9,299 nt of DNA from Pseudomonadota bacterium. GTDB lineage: Bacteria; BMS3Abin14. The notes beneath the pieces were generated by a model that made no database searches, was not told where the DNA came from, and saw only the letters and a list, made by a program, of their open reading frames with translations. A program made the translations under genes and the position numbers. How positions within the stretch are numbered: position 1 is the first letter of the stretch; the number at the start of each line of letters is the position of its first letter. This document shows, one piece after another, positions 1-6,063 of the stretch. The stretch is from contig JAFGWO010000209.1 of NCBI GenBank assembly GCA_016937135.1, forward strand, positions 1 through 9,299, read 5' to 3'.

Positions 1-92
1 CGTCGTTGTGAGTCCTTGATTCGTGAGGAAAGGGAAAACGACGTTTTTCCCTTTCCGGGAAGCGAAAAGTTCCGCATTGAACTTTTCGCGAC
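1..92 (+). repeat. Structured intergenic repeat, copy 1 (left part cut by the window edge)
   Basis: Positions 5-92 align without gaps to the reverse complement of 5031-5118, with about 77 of 88 positions identical by hand count. The copy holds two perfect hairpins. In the first, a 12-bp stem pairs 27-38 with 45-56 around a 6-nt loop. In the second, an 11-bp stem pairs 62-72 with 79-89 around a 6-nt loop. Bases 12-25 match one arm of a third hairpin seen in copy 2, and bases 1-11 would be its 11-nt loop, so the other arm should lie just off the left edge. It looks like a REP/MITE-like dispersed element or a conserved RNA structure; I do not recognise a named family. No gene was seen in 1-166. 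Confidence 0.8.
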
Positions 93-106
93 CCTCCCAA
101 TGTCAA

Positions 107-141
107 GGGGCCGGCCTTTCAGCCGGCCCCTTTTGCTTTTT
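107..141 (+). terminator. Probable intrinsic terminator (+ strand, perhaps bidirectional)
   Basis: A 9-bp GC-only stem pairs 107-115 with 122-130 around a 6-nt loop. On the plus strand it is followed by a T-rich run at 131-141 (TTTT, GC, then five T). This is the layout of a rho-independent terminator for transcription entering from the left, so a convergent plus-strand gene probably lies off the left edge. Read on the minus strand, it follows the hppA stop by 36 bases, but the downstream bases (TTGACATT) are a poor U-tract. Any role in ending the hppA transcript is therefore weaker and inferred. Confidence 0.6.
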
Positions 142-166
142 CGTCCAGTCGTCCCTTCGTTTCCGT

Positions 167-2176
167 CTACTTTATCAGGGGCGTAATCGTCGCGAAGAGG
201 GGGGCCAGGACAAGGGAAACAACGGACATGAGTTTGATGAGGATGTTCATGGCCGGCCCGGAAGTGTCCTTGAAGGGATCTCCAACCGTATCCCCCACCA
301 CCGCGGCCTTGTGCGCATCGGAGCCCTTTCCTCCGAGGTTGCCCGCCTCGATGTACTTTTTGGCGTTGTCCCAGGCCCCGCCCGCGTTGGCCATGAAAAG
401 GGCGAGGAACACTCCCGCGAGGGTTGCCCCGGCGAGGGTGCCGCCCAGAGCTTCCTTCCCGAGGAGGAATCCTACGATGACGGGGGTCAGAACCGCTGTC
501 AGGCCTGGGAGGATCATTTCCTTAAGGGCGGCGTTGGTTGAGATAGCCACGCACCTTTCGGGGTCGGGCTTGCCCGTCCCTTCCATAATGCCCGGGATTT
601 CGCGGAACTGCCTGCGGATTTCCTCGACCATCTTGAAAGCGGCCTTTCCCACCGATGTCATGGTCATGGCCGCGACCAGGAAGGGAACGATGCCCCCTAT
701 AAACATGCCCACGACGACTTTGGGGGTGGCGAGGTCGATCACCTCAAGACCCACAGCCTTGGTGTAGGCGGCGAAGAGGGCCAGGGCGGTCAGGGCCGCC
801 GAGCCGATGGCAAACCCTTTACCAATGGCGGCCGTCGTGTTTCCAAGGGCGTCCAGGCCGTCGGTGATCTTCCTTGTTTCAGGACCTAGGCCGGCCATTT
901 CGGAGATGCCGCCCGCGTTGTCGGCGATGGGTCCGTAGGCGTCCACGGACATGGTGATCCCCACCGTTGCCAGCATGCCCACGGCCGCGATGGCGATCCC
1001 GTAAAGGCTCATGGGGGCCGCTGCCATGGAGGCGATGATGATGGTGGCAGAGATGATTCCGATGGGGATGGCGGTGGATTCATATCCCACGGCAAGGCCG
1101 GTGATGATGTTGGTGGCCGTGCCGGTTTTGCTGGCCTCGGCGATGTCCCGGATGGGTTTGGCGCCGGTGTAGTATTCCGTCACCAGGCCGATGAGGATCC
1201 CTGAGAGGGTTCCCGCGAAAATGGCCCAGAAAACCCCGATGTTGGCTCCGCTGCTCCGGATGATCATATAGGCGGCTGCCAGGAGGAGGCCGGCGGCAAT
1301 GAAGGTGGAATACCGGAGGGCTGCAGCCGGGGACAGTTTTTCGAGGATCCTGATGGAGAATATCCCGACGGCGCTGCACACGATCCCGGCCATGGCGATG
1401 AGGAGCGGGAGGGCCATGTATGTTGATCTCATTCCTTCAGGAATAGCCAGGGAAGTGGCCCCGAGGGCGATGGCCGCGATCATGGATCCGACGTAGGATT
1501 CGAAGATATCCGCTCCCATCCCGGCCACATCCCCGACATTGTCTCCCACGTTGTCGGCGATGACGCCCGGGTTGCGGGGGTCGTCTTCAGGGATTCCGGC
1601 TTCCACTTTGCCTACGAGGTCGGCCCCCACATCGGCGGTTTTCGTGAAGATGCCCCCTCCCACACGGGCGAACAGGGCGATGGAGGATGCCCCCATGGCG
1701 AACCCGTTAATATACTGGGCAGTAGCCGGCTTCCCGTACAGGTAAAAAAGGATCCCCACACCCAGGAGCCCGAGGGATGCGACCGAAACGCCCATGACAG
1801 CCCCTCCAGCGAAGGCGACGCTGAGGGCTTTCCCCTGGCCGCCGGAGCTGGCCGCATGGGCTGTCCGAACGTTGGCCTTTGTGGCGGCGTGCATGCCAAA
1901 GAAGCCTGCCAGCATGGAGCAGGCGGCACCGGCCAGAAAGGCCAGGGCGGTTTGCTGCCCCAACTTCCAGAACAGCAGTAAGAACACCACGGCGATGAAG
2001 ATGGCCAGAATGGAATATTGGCGTTTCAGGTAAACCATCGCGCCGTCGTGGATCATCCCTGCCAGTTCTTCCATCCTTTCCGTTCCTGCCGGCTGGGTGC
2101 GGATGTACAGGAAGATGAGCAGCGCGAAGACGAGACCGCCTGCCCCGAAAAGCGGCGCAAGGTTTGTCCAGGTCAT
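167..2176 (-). CDS. hppA: Membrane-bound, ion-translocating pyrophosphatase, K+-dependent type
   Basis: This 669-aa polytopic membrane protein hydrolyses PPi to drive H+ or Na+ across the cytoplasmic membrane. The PPi/Mg-binding segment spans residues 182-217 (DVGADLVGK at 182, then EDDPRNP and DNVGDNVGD at 208-216). A second acidic cluster, [15 protein letters not shown], lies near the C-terminus. At 445-452 the sequence is GNTTAAIG; alanine in the first variable position, with G three residues later, marks K+-dependent enzymes, where K+-independent ones have lysine and threonine. Glu226 in ADIFESY occurs in both Na+- and K+-dependent H+-pumping members, so the pumped ion cannot be decided. 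The ATG overlaps the pth stop (ATGA). A strong AGGAGG at 2181-2186 lies only 4 nt upstream, inside the pth coding sequence. Length and motifs fit an intact gene. Confidence 0.97.
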   Translation of the reverse strand: MTWTNLAPLFGAGGLVFALLIFLYIRTQPAGTERMEELAGMIHDGAMVYLKRQYSILAIFIAVVFLLLFWKLGQQTALAFLAGAACSMLAGFFGMHAATKANVRTAHAASSGGQGKALSVAFAGGAVMGVSVASLGLLGVGILFYLYGKPATAQYINGFAMGASSIALFARVGGGIFTKTADVGADLVGKVEAGIPEDDPRNPGVIADNVGDNVGDVAGMGADIFESYVGSMIAAIALGATSLAIPEGMRSTYMALPLLIAMAGIVCSAVGIFSIRILEKLSPAAALRYSTFIAAGLLLAAAYMIIRSSGANIGVFWAIFAGTLSGILIGLVTEYYTGAKPIRDIAEASKTGTATNIITGLAVGYESTAIPIGIISATIIIASMAAAPMSLYGIAIAAVGMLATVGITMSVDAYGPIADNAGGISEMAGLGPETRKITDGLDALGNTTAAIGKGFAIGSAALTALALFAAYTKAVGLEVIDLATPKVVVGMFIGGIVPFLVAAMTMTSVGKAAFKMVEEIRRQFREIPGIMEGTGKPDPERCVAISTNAALKEMILPGLTAVLTPVIVGFLLGKEALGGTLAGATLAGVFLALFMANAGGAWDNAKKYIEAGNLGGKGSDAHKAAVVGDTVGDPFKDTSGPAMNILIKLMSVVSLVLAPLFATITPLIK

Positions 2177-2757
2177 AATCCCTCCTTATTCTGATCTTCC
2201 GTCAGTTTGACCGTCCCGGGGGTACTTTTTCCCCCGAAGATCACCTCCCCGGCGAGATCAGCGGCCGCGCCGAGGACCCTTTCCACCATTGCCATTTCCT
2301 CGTCCCGGAAGGGGGAGAGGACATAGTCCGCTTCTGAAACGGGTTCGTCGGGGCGCCCGATGCCAAGCCTGATCCTTCTGAACGCATCACTGCCCAGACA
2401 TCGGACCATCGACTCCAGACCCCGGTGGCCTCCCGTTCCACCTCCCGGCCTGTACCGCAGGGTCCCGAGGGGAAGATCCAGATCGTCCACCATGACCAGG
2501 ATCCTTTCGGTCTCGACCCTCTCACGGTGCGCCAGGGGGGCCAGGATCTCCCCGCTCAGGTTCATAAATCCGAGGGGTCGGGCCAGAAGGATCTCCTCCC
2601 CGCGGCGATGGCCCCTCCCGAGGGAGAGTCGCCCGTCATAATCCCGCAAAGGGATTCTCAGACGCCTGGAAAGCGCCTCCAGGGCCATGAACCCGAGGTT
2701 GTGCCTCGTCTTTTCGTATCCGGGCCCGGGGTTGCCGAGTCCAGCGATCAGCCACAT
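2173..2757 (-). CDS. pth: Peptidyl-tRNA hydrolase
   Basis: A 194-aa cytoplasmic enzyme that cleaves peptidyl-tRNA released by stalled ribosomes and recycles tRNA. The family motifs are in order: [15 protein letters not shown] at 6-20, with Asn9 and the catalytic His19; FMNLSG with Asn66; VDDLDLP with Asp91; and [11 protein letters not shown]. The last motif has Arg where the E. coli enzyme has Asn (GHNGL), a small departure in the tRNA-contact region. Length is typical. The gene follows rplY by 20 bases and overlaps hppA by 4. The 20 bases before the ATG are pyrimidine-rich and hold no Shine-Dalgarno sequence, so initiation may depend on ribosomes finishing rplY. The start is supported by the conserved N-terminus beginning almost at residue 1. 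Confidence 0.97.
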   Translation of the reverse strand: MWLIAGLGNPGPGYEKTRHNLGFMALEALSRRLRIPLRDYDGRLSLGRGHRRGEEILLARPLGFMNLSGEILAPLAHRERVETERILVMVDDLDLPLGTLRYRPGGGTGGHRGLESMVRCLGSDAFRRIRLGIGRPDEPVSEADYVLSPFRDEEMAMVERVLGAAADLAGEVIFGGKSTPGTVKLTEDQNKEGL

Positions 2758-2777
2758 GGAAAAGAAGATCAGGGGAA

Positions 2778-3446
2778 TTACTCCCCGCTTTCCTCCTCTT
2801 TTTCCTCTTTCTCAGCCTCTTTCTCCCCGGCTTCCTTTTCCTCTTCTCCCTTTTCGGCCGCGGCCTCAGCTGAGACTTCAGCAGCGGGGACCACTACCGA
2901 GAGAAGGGCAAAATTGGTTTCGTGAGGTATCTGGACCCCCTCCGGAGGGGTGATGTCCTCGACGTGGACCACATCGCCGATCATGAGAGGCGTCGTATCG
3001 ATTACAATGGTGTGGGGTATGCGGCCGGGAAGGCAGGTCACTTCCAGTTCGCGCCGCTTCAACTCGAGGATGCCGCCTTCCTTGACCCCCTTGGCTTCCC
3101 CGGTGACCTCGATGGGGACCAGCACTGTGATCTCCTTGTCCATGGCCACTTCCAGAAAATCCATGTGAAGGATCTGATCCCGATAGGGATGCTTCTGGAT
3201 TTTTTTGACGAGGACGTTCTTGGTCACGTTTTTGCCGCTTTGGGTGATTTCCAGGTCCATGACGTTGGTCGTTACGCCCGGCGTGGCCAGCAGATGGGAA
3301 ACTTCCTTGTTGTCGAGGGAAAGGGACATGCTCTCCTGCTTTTTCCCGTAAAGGACTGCGGGGATTTGACCCTCCCTTCGCATCTTTTTGCTGGAGCCTT
3401 TGCCCGTCTCGGGCCTGGCCTGTGCCGTCAATTTTGGAGTTGCCAT
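2778..3446 (-). CDS. rplY: 50S ribosomal protein bL25 (CTC/TL5 type) with acidic tail
   Basis: A 222-aa two-domain bL25 of the CTC/TL5 type, which binds 5S rRNA in the large subunit. The N-terminal L25 domain covers about residues 1-95 (GKGSSKKMRREGQIPAVLYG, then HPYRDQILHMDF). The TL5 C-terminal beta domain covers about 97-188 (EVTCLPGRIPHTIVID, then GDVVHVEDITPPEGV). Residues 192-222 form a low-complexity tail of Glu, Lys and Ala, predicted disordered or helical. Its DNA is almost pure purine on the coding strand, giving a polypurine tract of roughly 80 bases ending at the stop codon. The start is chosen by GGAGG at 3457-3461, 10 nt before the ATG, and by the conserved N-terminus. It lies 33 bases after prs, the usual neighbour. 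Confidence 0.96.
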   Translation of the reverse strand: MATPKLTAQARPETGKGSSKKMRREGQIPAVLYGKKQESMSLSLDNKEVSHLLATPGVTTNVMDLEITQSGKNVTKNVLVKKIQKHPYRDQILHMDFLEVAMDKEITVLVPIEVTGEAKGVKEGGILELKRRELEVTCLPGRIPHTIVIDTTPLMIGDVVHVEDITPPEGVQIPHETNFALLSVVVPAAEVSAEAAAEKGEEEKEAGEKEAEKEEKEEESGE

Positions 3447-3479
3447 TCGGGTGTTTCCTCCTTTTGTCAGCGGGATCCC

Positions 3480-4424
3480 TCAGACGAACAGGGAGCTGAC
3501 GGATTCGTTGTCGTGGATCCTCCTGATCGCTTCGGCCAGGAGTTCATCAACGCTTAACTGGATAATTTTCTCGCATTTCTGCGCTTCTTCGCTCAAGGGG
3601 ATGGAATCGGTGACCACTATTTTTTCCGCAGGGGAATCCTGAAGGCGCTCAACTGCCGATCCGGAGAAAACGGGGTGTGTGGCGCAGGCAAGGAGGGGTC
3701 CCGCTCCGGCTGCCTGCAGGGCCTTCAGGCCCTCGACGAGAGTTCCCCCGGTGTCGATCATATCGTCGATAACGATAGCTGCTTTTCCCTTGACATCCCC
3801 TACGATATTCATGGCCTGGCTGATGTTAGGGCCTGTTCGACGCTTGTCGATGATGGCGAGTCCCGCCCCGAGCCTCTTTGCGAATGCTCTCGCGCGCTCG
3901 ACCCCTCCGGCGTCCGGGGAAACGATGACCGTCTCCCCCAGATCGATCCCGTGCAGATAGCCCAGAAGGACAGGGGACGCGTAAAGATGATCCACGGGAA
4001 TGTTGAAGAATCCCTGGATCTGCCCCGCGTGCAGGTCCATGGTGAGGACCCGTGAGGCCCCGGCGACCGTTATGAGATCGGCAACCAGTTTCGCGGTTAT
4101 GGGAGCCCTCGGGGCCACCTTCCTGTCCTGCCTGGCGTACCCGAAATAGGGGATGACGGCGGTGATCCGCCATGCGGACGCCCTCTTGAGGGCATCGATG
4201 AGGATGAGAAGCTCCATAAGGTTGTCGTTGCCGGGTTTGCAGGTCGGCTGGATGACGAAGGCGTCCGCTCCGCGGGTGTTTTCGGAGATTTCCACCATGA
4301 TTTCCCCATCAGAGAACTGCCTTACCAGGGCATTTCCCAGGGGCTGATGAAGTTGATCGCAAATTTTTCCGGCAAGTGCGGGATTCGCGTTTCCCGTGAA
4401 CAGCTTGATATTGGAAAAGGGCAT
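3480..4424 (-). CDS. prs: Ribose-phosphate pyrophosphokinase (PRPP synthase)
   Basis: A 314-aa class I PRPP synthase, which transfers pyrophosphate from ATP to ribose 5-phosphate and supplies purine, pyrimidine, NAD, His and Trp synthesis. Motifs, numbered from the chosen start: FSDGE at 37-41, ATP-binding RQDRK at 98-102, [11 protein letters not shown] at 130-140, SPDAGG at 169-174, the flexible-loop KRR at 194-196, the PRPP loop DDMIDTGGT at 220-228, and the C-terminal NESVSSLF. The open frame extends 14 codons further, to an ATG at 4466. That ATG is one base beyond the tRNA 3' end and would need a ribosome site inside the tRNA, and the extra residues do not resemble Prs. I prefer 4424, which has AGGA at 4431-4434 spaced 6 nt and gives the usual N-terminus. 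The gene appears intact. Confidence 0.97.
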   Translation of the reverse strand: MPFSNIKLFTGNANPALAGKICDQLHQPLGNALVRQFSDGEIMVEISENTRGADAFVIQPTCKPGNDNLMELLILIDALKRASAWRITAVIPYFGYARQDRKVAPRAPITAKLVADLITVAGASRVLTMDLHAGQIQGFFNIPVDHLYASPVLLGYLHGIDLGETVIVSPDAGGVERARAFAKRLGAGLAIIDKRRTGPNISQAMNIVGDVKGKAAIVIDDMIDTGGTLVEGLKALQAAGAGPLLACATHPVFSGSAVERLQDSPAEKIVVTDSIPLSEEAQKCEKIIQLSVDELLAEAIRRIHDNESVSSLFV

Positions 4425-4430
4425 GATTAT

Positions 4431-4434
4431 TCCT
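4431..4434 (-). promoter_or_regulatory. prs ribosome binding site
   Basis: AGGA on the minus strand, 6 nt before the ATG at 4422-4424. It decides the prs start against the upstream in-frame ATG at 4464-4466, which has no space for a ribosome site after the tRNA. Confidence 0.65.
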
Positions 4435-4467
4435 GCTCCCGGGGAAAGGGTTTCCGGGGTCTTCATC

Positions 4468-4542
4468 TGGCTGGGGCGGTAGGATTCGAACCTACAGATG
4501 CGGGATCCAAAGTCCCGTGACTTACCGTTTGTCGACGCCCCA
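4468..4542 (-). tRNA. tRNA-Gln (anticodon TTG)
   Basis: A 75-nt tRNA read on the minus strand. The 7-bp acceptor stem pairs TGGGGCG with CGCCCCA, followed by G73 and an encoded CCA (4468-4470). The U1-A72 pair is typical of glutamine tRNAs. The anticodon stem CGGGA/TCCCG closes the loop CTTTGGA, giving anticodon TTG, which reads CAA and probably CAG. The T arm is GTAGG-TTCGAAT-CCTAC. The tRNA lies in a 128-base gap between spoVG and prs and in the same orientation, so it is probably cut from the shared transcript. The same tRNA beside prs is known from proteobacterial ispE-prs operons. No separate promoter was seen for it. Confidence 0.97.
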
Positions 4543-4552
4543 AAAAATAAGT

Positions 4553-4993
4553 CTATTCCTCGTACCCGAAATCTTTGTCCGGGTCATCGGAATGCTCGAT
4601 GGTCGGATTTTCCTCAGCCCTTTTTTCGGGCTCTTCCTCAGTTCTATTGTCGGGTTCTTCCTCTTTTTCCGGATGGGAGGGGATGTCTATGATCTCCTCG
4701 CCGCCGGCTTCCTCTTCTTCGTAGTTGACGGCTTTGCCCGATGTGGACTCTTTCTTATAGACTTCCAGGACGGAATCCTCAATCATTTTGCGTGTTTCGC
4801 TGTTGAGGGGATGGGCCACATCACGAAATGTGCCATCCTTTCTTTTCTTGCTGGGCATGGCAATGAAAAAACCCTTGTTGCCGCTGATGACCTTTAGATC
4901 TCTTACGATGAAGCTGTTGTCGAAAGTTATGGTGGCGTAGGCTTTCAGTTTGTCCTCATTCACCGGGAACACCTTGACGTCGGTTATCTTCAT
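4553..4993 (-). CDS. spoVG: SpoVG family regulator with long acidic C-terminal tail
   Basis: From the chosen ATG the product is 146 aa. Residues 1-82 match SpoVG well ([65 protein letters not shown]). SpoVG was first described in Bacillus sporulation and septation; related proteins bind DNA or RNA and act as regulators. No sporulation role is implied here. Residues 91-146 are an extra tail with about 25 Asp/Glu in 56 residues and few basic ones, probably disordered; family members are usually about 85-100 aa. An in-frame GTG at 5000-5002 overlaps the Shine-Dalgarno sequence, so I chose the ATG at 4991-4993, which is 8 nt after GGGAGG and starts the typical MKITDV. It lies between ispE and tRNA-Gln, downstream of the hairpin-rich repeat. 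Confidence 0.93.
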   Translation of the reverse strand: MKITDVKVFPVNEDKLKAYATITFDNSFIVRDLKVISGNKGFFIAMPSKKRKDGTFRDVAHPLNSETRKMIEDSVLEVYKKESTSGKAVNYEEEEAGGEEIIDIPSHPEKEEEPDNRTEEEPEKRAEENPTIEHSDDPDKDFGYEE

Positions 4994-5001
4994 GCTGTGC
5001 A

Positions 5002-5007
5002 CCTCCC
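5002..5007 (-). promoter_or_regulatory. spoVG ribosome binding site, possibly occluded by the upstream repeat
   Basis: GGGAGG on the minus strand, 8 nt before the ATG at 4991-4993. It decides the start against the overlapping in-frame GTG at 5000-5002. Positions 5004-5012 are a perfect 9-base complement to 5067-5075 in the repeat element, so part of this site could be paired in an alternative fold. The pairing is seen in the sequence; the regulatory meaning is inference. Confidence 0.6.
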
Positions 5008-5030
5008 TTTCCCCGTTGATCTTTGACAGT

Positions 5031-5118
5031 GTCGCAAAAAGTCCTATCCGGGACTTTTTGCTTCACGGAAAGGGAAAAACGTGGTTTTCCCTTTCCTCCC
5101 GGATCAAGGACTTACAAC
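5031..5118 (-). repeat. Structured intergenic repeat, copy 2 (core two-hairpin part)
   Basis: The minus strand of this stretch aligns base for base with 5-92 of the plus strand, with about 11 differences in 88. Stem A pairs 5067-5078 with 5085-5096 (12 bp, 6-nt loop) and is identical in both copies apart from one loop base. Stem B pairs 5034-5044 with 5051-5061 (11 bp, 6-nt loop). Stem B differs from copy 1 at four stem positions forming two compensated pairs (G-C versus A-T, and T-A versus C-G). The copy lies in the same direction as the genes, between ispE and spoVG. Confidence 0.85.
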
Positions 5119-5179
5119 CCGGGTCCTTGATCCGGGCGCCCCATGCGGGGCGCGTTGATGGCTTCTTGTGAGGCCATCA
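5098..5179 (-). repeat. Three further hairpins extending repeat copy 2 towards ispE
   Basis: There are three adjacent inverted repeats. The first pairs 5098-5111 with 5123-5136, a perfect 14-bp stem with an 11-nt loop. The second pairs 5136-5142 with 5147-5153, 7 bp, GC-only, with a 4-nt loop; its outermost base is shared with the first stem. The third pairs 5156-5162 with 5173-5179, 7 bp, extendable by a wobble pair. None is followed by a T-tract on the minus strand, so they do not look like a standard terminator for ispE. With the two core stems they fill most of the 197-base gap 5003-5199, in which I see no gene. Confidence 0.75.
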
Positions 5180-5199
5180 TCGTTGTAGGGCCCGGCAGT

Positions 5200-6063
5200 T
5201 CAGGAGAAAACGGGTTCCGCCAGTGCGGCGAAAGGCCATCCCTCCGAAAGAATTCCCTTTCGCGCGCGCTGTGCCGTATCCGGATTCTCAAAAAGGCCGA
5301 AAACGGCCGAACCACTCCCCGACATCAGGGACGCCCTCGCCCCAAAACGGACGAGATCCTCCCTGCATCGGGCGATCTCCGGATGCCGACCCGAAACAAC
5401 CGTTTCCAGGTCGTTGACCAGGAGATCCTGCCACCGATCCGGCGAAATCCCCCCCCCATCGACCTTTTTTTGCGAGGAAATCGTATATTTGCGGGTTTTT
5501 TTTGTCAAACGGAAATTGGTATAGGCCCATTGGGTGGAAACCGGAAAACCGGGGAAAACAACAAGATAAAAGGCAGGGAGTCTCAGAAGAGACGGTTTCA
5601 CGAGATCCCCTCTTCCTTCTATGGAGGAAGGGGAGGGGCCGAGGAAAAGGGGCACATCCGAACCGATGCGCAATGCGATCTCATGCAAAAGCCCGGGGTG
5701 CGGAGAAAGGCCCAAAAGCTCGCTCAGGCCAAGAAGAACGGCCGCGGCATCGCTGCTCCCGCCGCCCAGGCCGGCACCATGGGGGACGTGTTTTTCCAGG
5801 ATGATGGAGATCCCCTTGCCGCGAACGCCCGCGGTCTCCATGAGGAGGGACGCCGCGCGGTAGGCCAGGTTTCCGGGACCGGCGGGTATGTCGGGCTGGT
5901 CGCAGACCAGGCGGATGCCCGGCTGTGTTTCCTCCTCCAGGGTGATCCGGTCAAAAAGGGAGATCTTCTGAACGATGCTCCGGATTTCGTGGTAGCCGTC
6001 CGGCCGCAGGCCCAGGACCTGCAGGCTGAGATTGATTTTGGCGGGCGCGAGGATCCTTATCAA
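5200..6063 (-). CDS. ispE: 4-diphosphocytidyl-2-C-methyl-D-erythritol kinase
   Basis: A 287-aa GHMP-family kinase of the MEP pathway, phosphorylating CDP-methylerythritol on the way to isoprenoid precursors. Features: APAKINLSL at 6-14 with catalytic Lys9; GYHEI at 23-27; the ATP-binding loop GAGLGGGSSDAA at 96-107; GSDVPLF with catalytic Asp136; and the C-terminal GHMP motif MSGSGSAVFG at about 247-256. Length is normal. The start is TTG in a TTGA overlap with the preceding gene, with GGAGG a few bases upstream. The coding strand has A8, A7 and G9 runs within 55 bases, in the variable loop around residues 187-205. The frame stays open through them, so the gene is intact as given. A frame change there would lose the GSGSAVFG motif. 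Confidence 0.96.
   Translation of the reverse strand: MIRILAPAKINLSLQVLGLRPDGYHEIRSIVQKISLFDRITLEEETQPGIRLVCDQPDIPAGPGNLAYRAASLLMETAGVRGKGISIILEKHVPHGAGLGGGSSDAAAVLLGLSELLGLSPHPGLLHEIALRIGSDVPLFLGPSPSSIEGRGDLVKPSLLRLPAFYLVVFPGFPVSTQWAYTNFRLTKKTRKYTISSQKKVDGGGISPDRWQDLLVNDLETVVSGRHPEIARCREDLVRFGARASLMSGSGSAVFGLFENPDTAQRARKGILSEGWPFAALAEPVFS
5449..5503 (-). repeat. Cluster of homopolymer runs inside ispE
   Basis: On the coding (minus) strand the order is A8 at 5503-5496, A7 at 5471-5465 and G9 at 5457-5449. They encode Lys-Lys and Gly-Gly-Gly in a variable loop between the substrate region and the C-terminal GHMP motif. Such runs are prone to replication slippage and to sequencing length errors. 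As given, the reading frame is intact. Confidence 0.8.

Noticed and set aside
107..130. GC hairpin as a strong minus-strand terminator of hppA
   Set aside because: The minus strand lacks a U-tract after the stem; the T-run is on the plus-strand side. It is listed as a plus-strand terminator with only a possible bidirectional role.
23..541. Plus-strand frame starting inside repeat copy 1 and running into the hppA 3' end
   Set aside because: It crosses two hairpins and the terminator and then lies antisense to the conserved hppA C-terminus. It has no protein-like motifs.
4464..4466. Upstream in-frame ATG for prs
   Set aside because: It lies one base after the tRNA 3' end with no room for a ribosome site, and the added 14 residues are not Prs-like. 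The ATG at 4422-4424 fits better.
5023..5050. TTGACA, 16 bases, TATCCG on the plus strand, resembling a promoter
   Set aside because: The -10 match is poor and lies in the loop of a repeat hairpin. The direction is antisense to the operon and no plus-strand gene follows.
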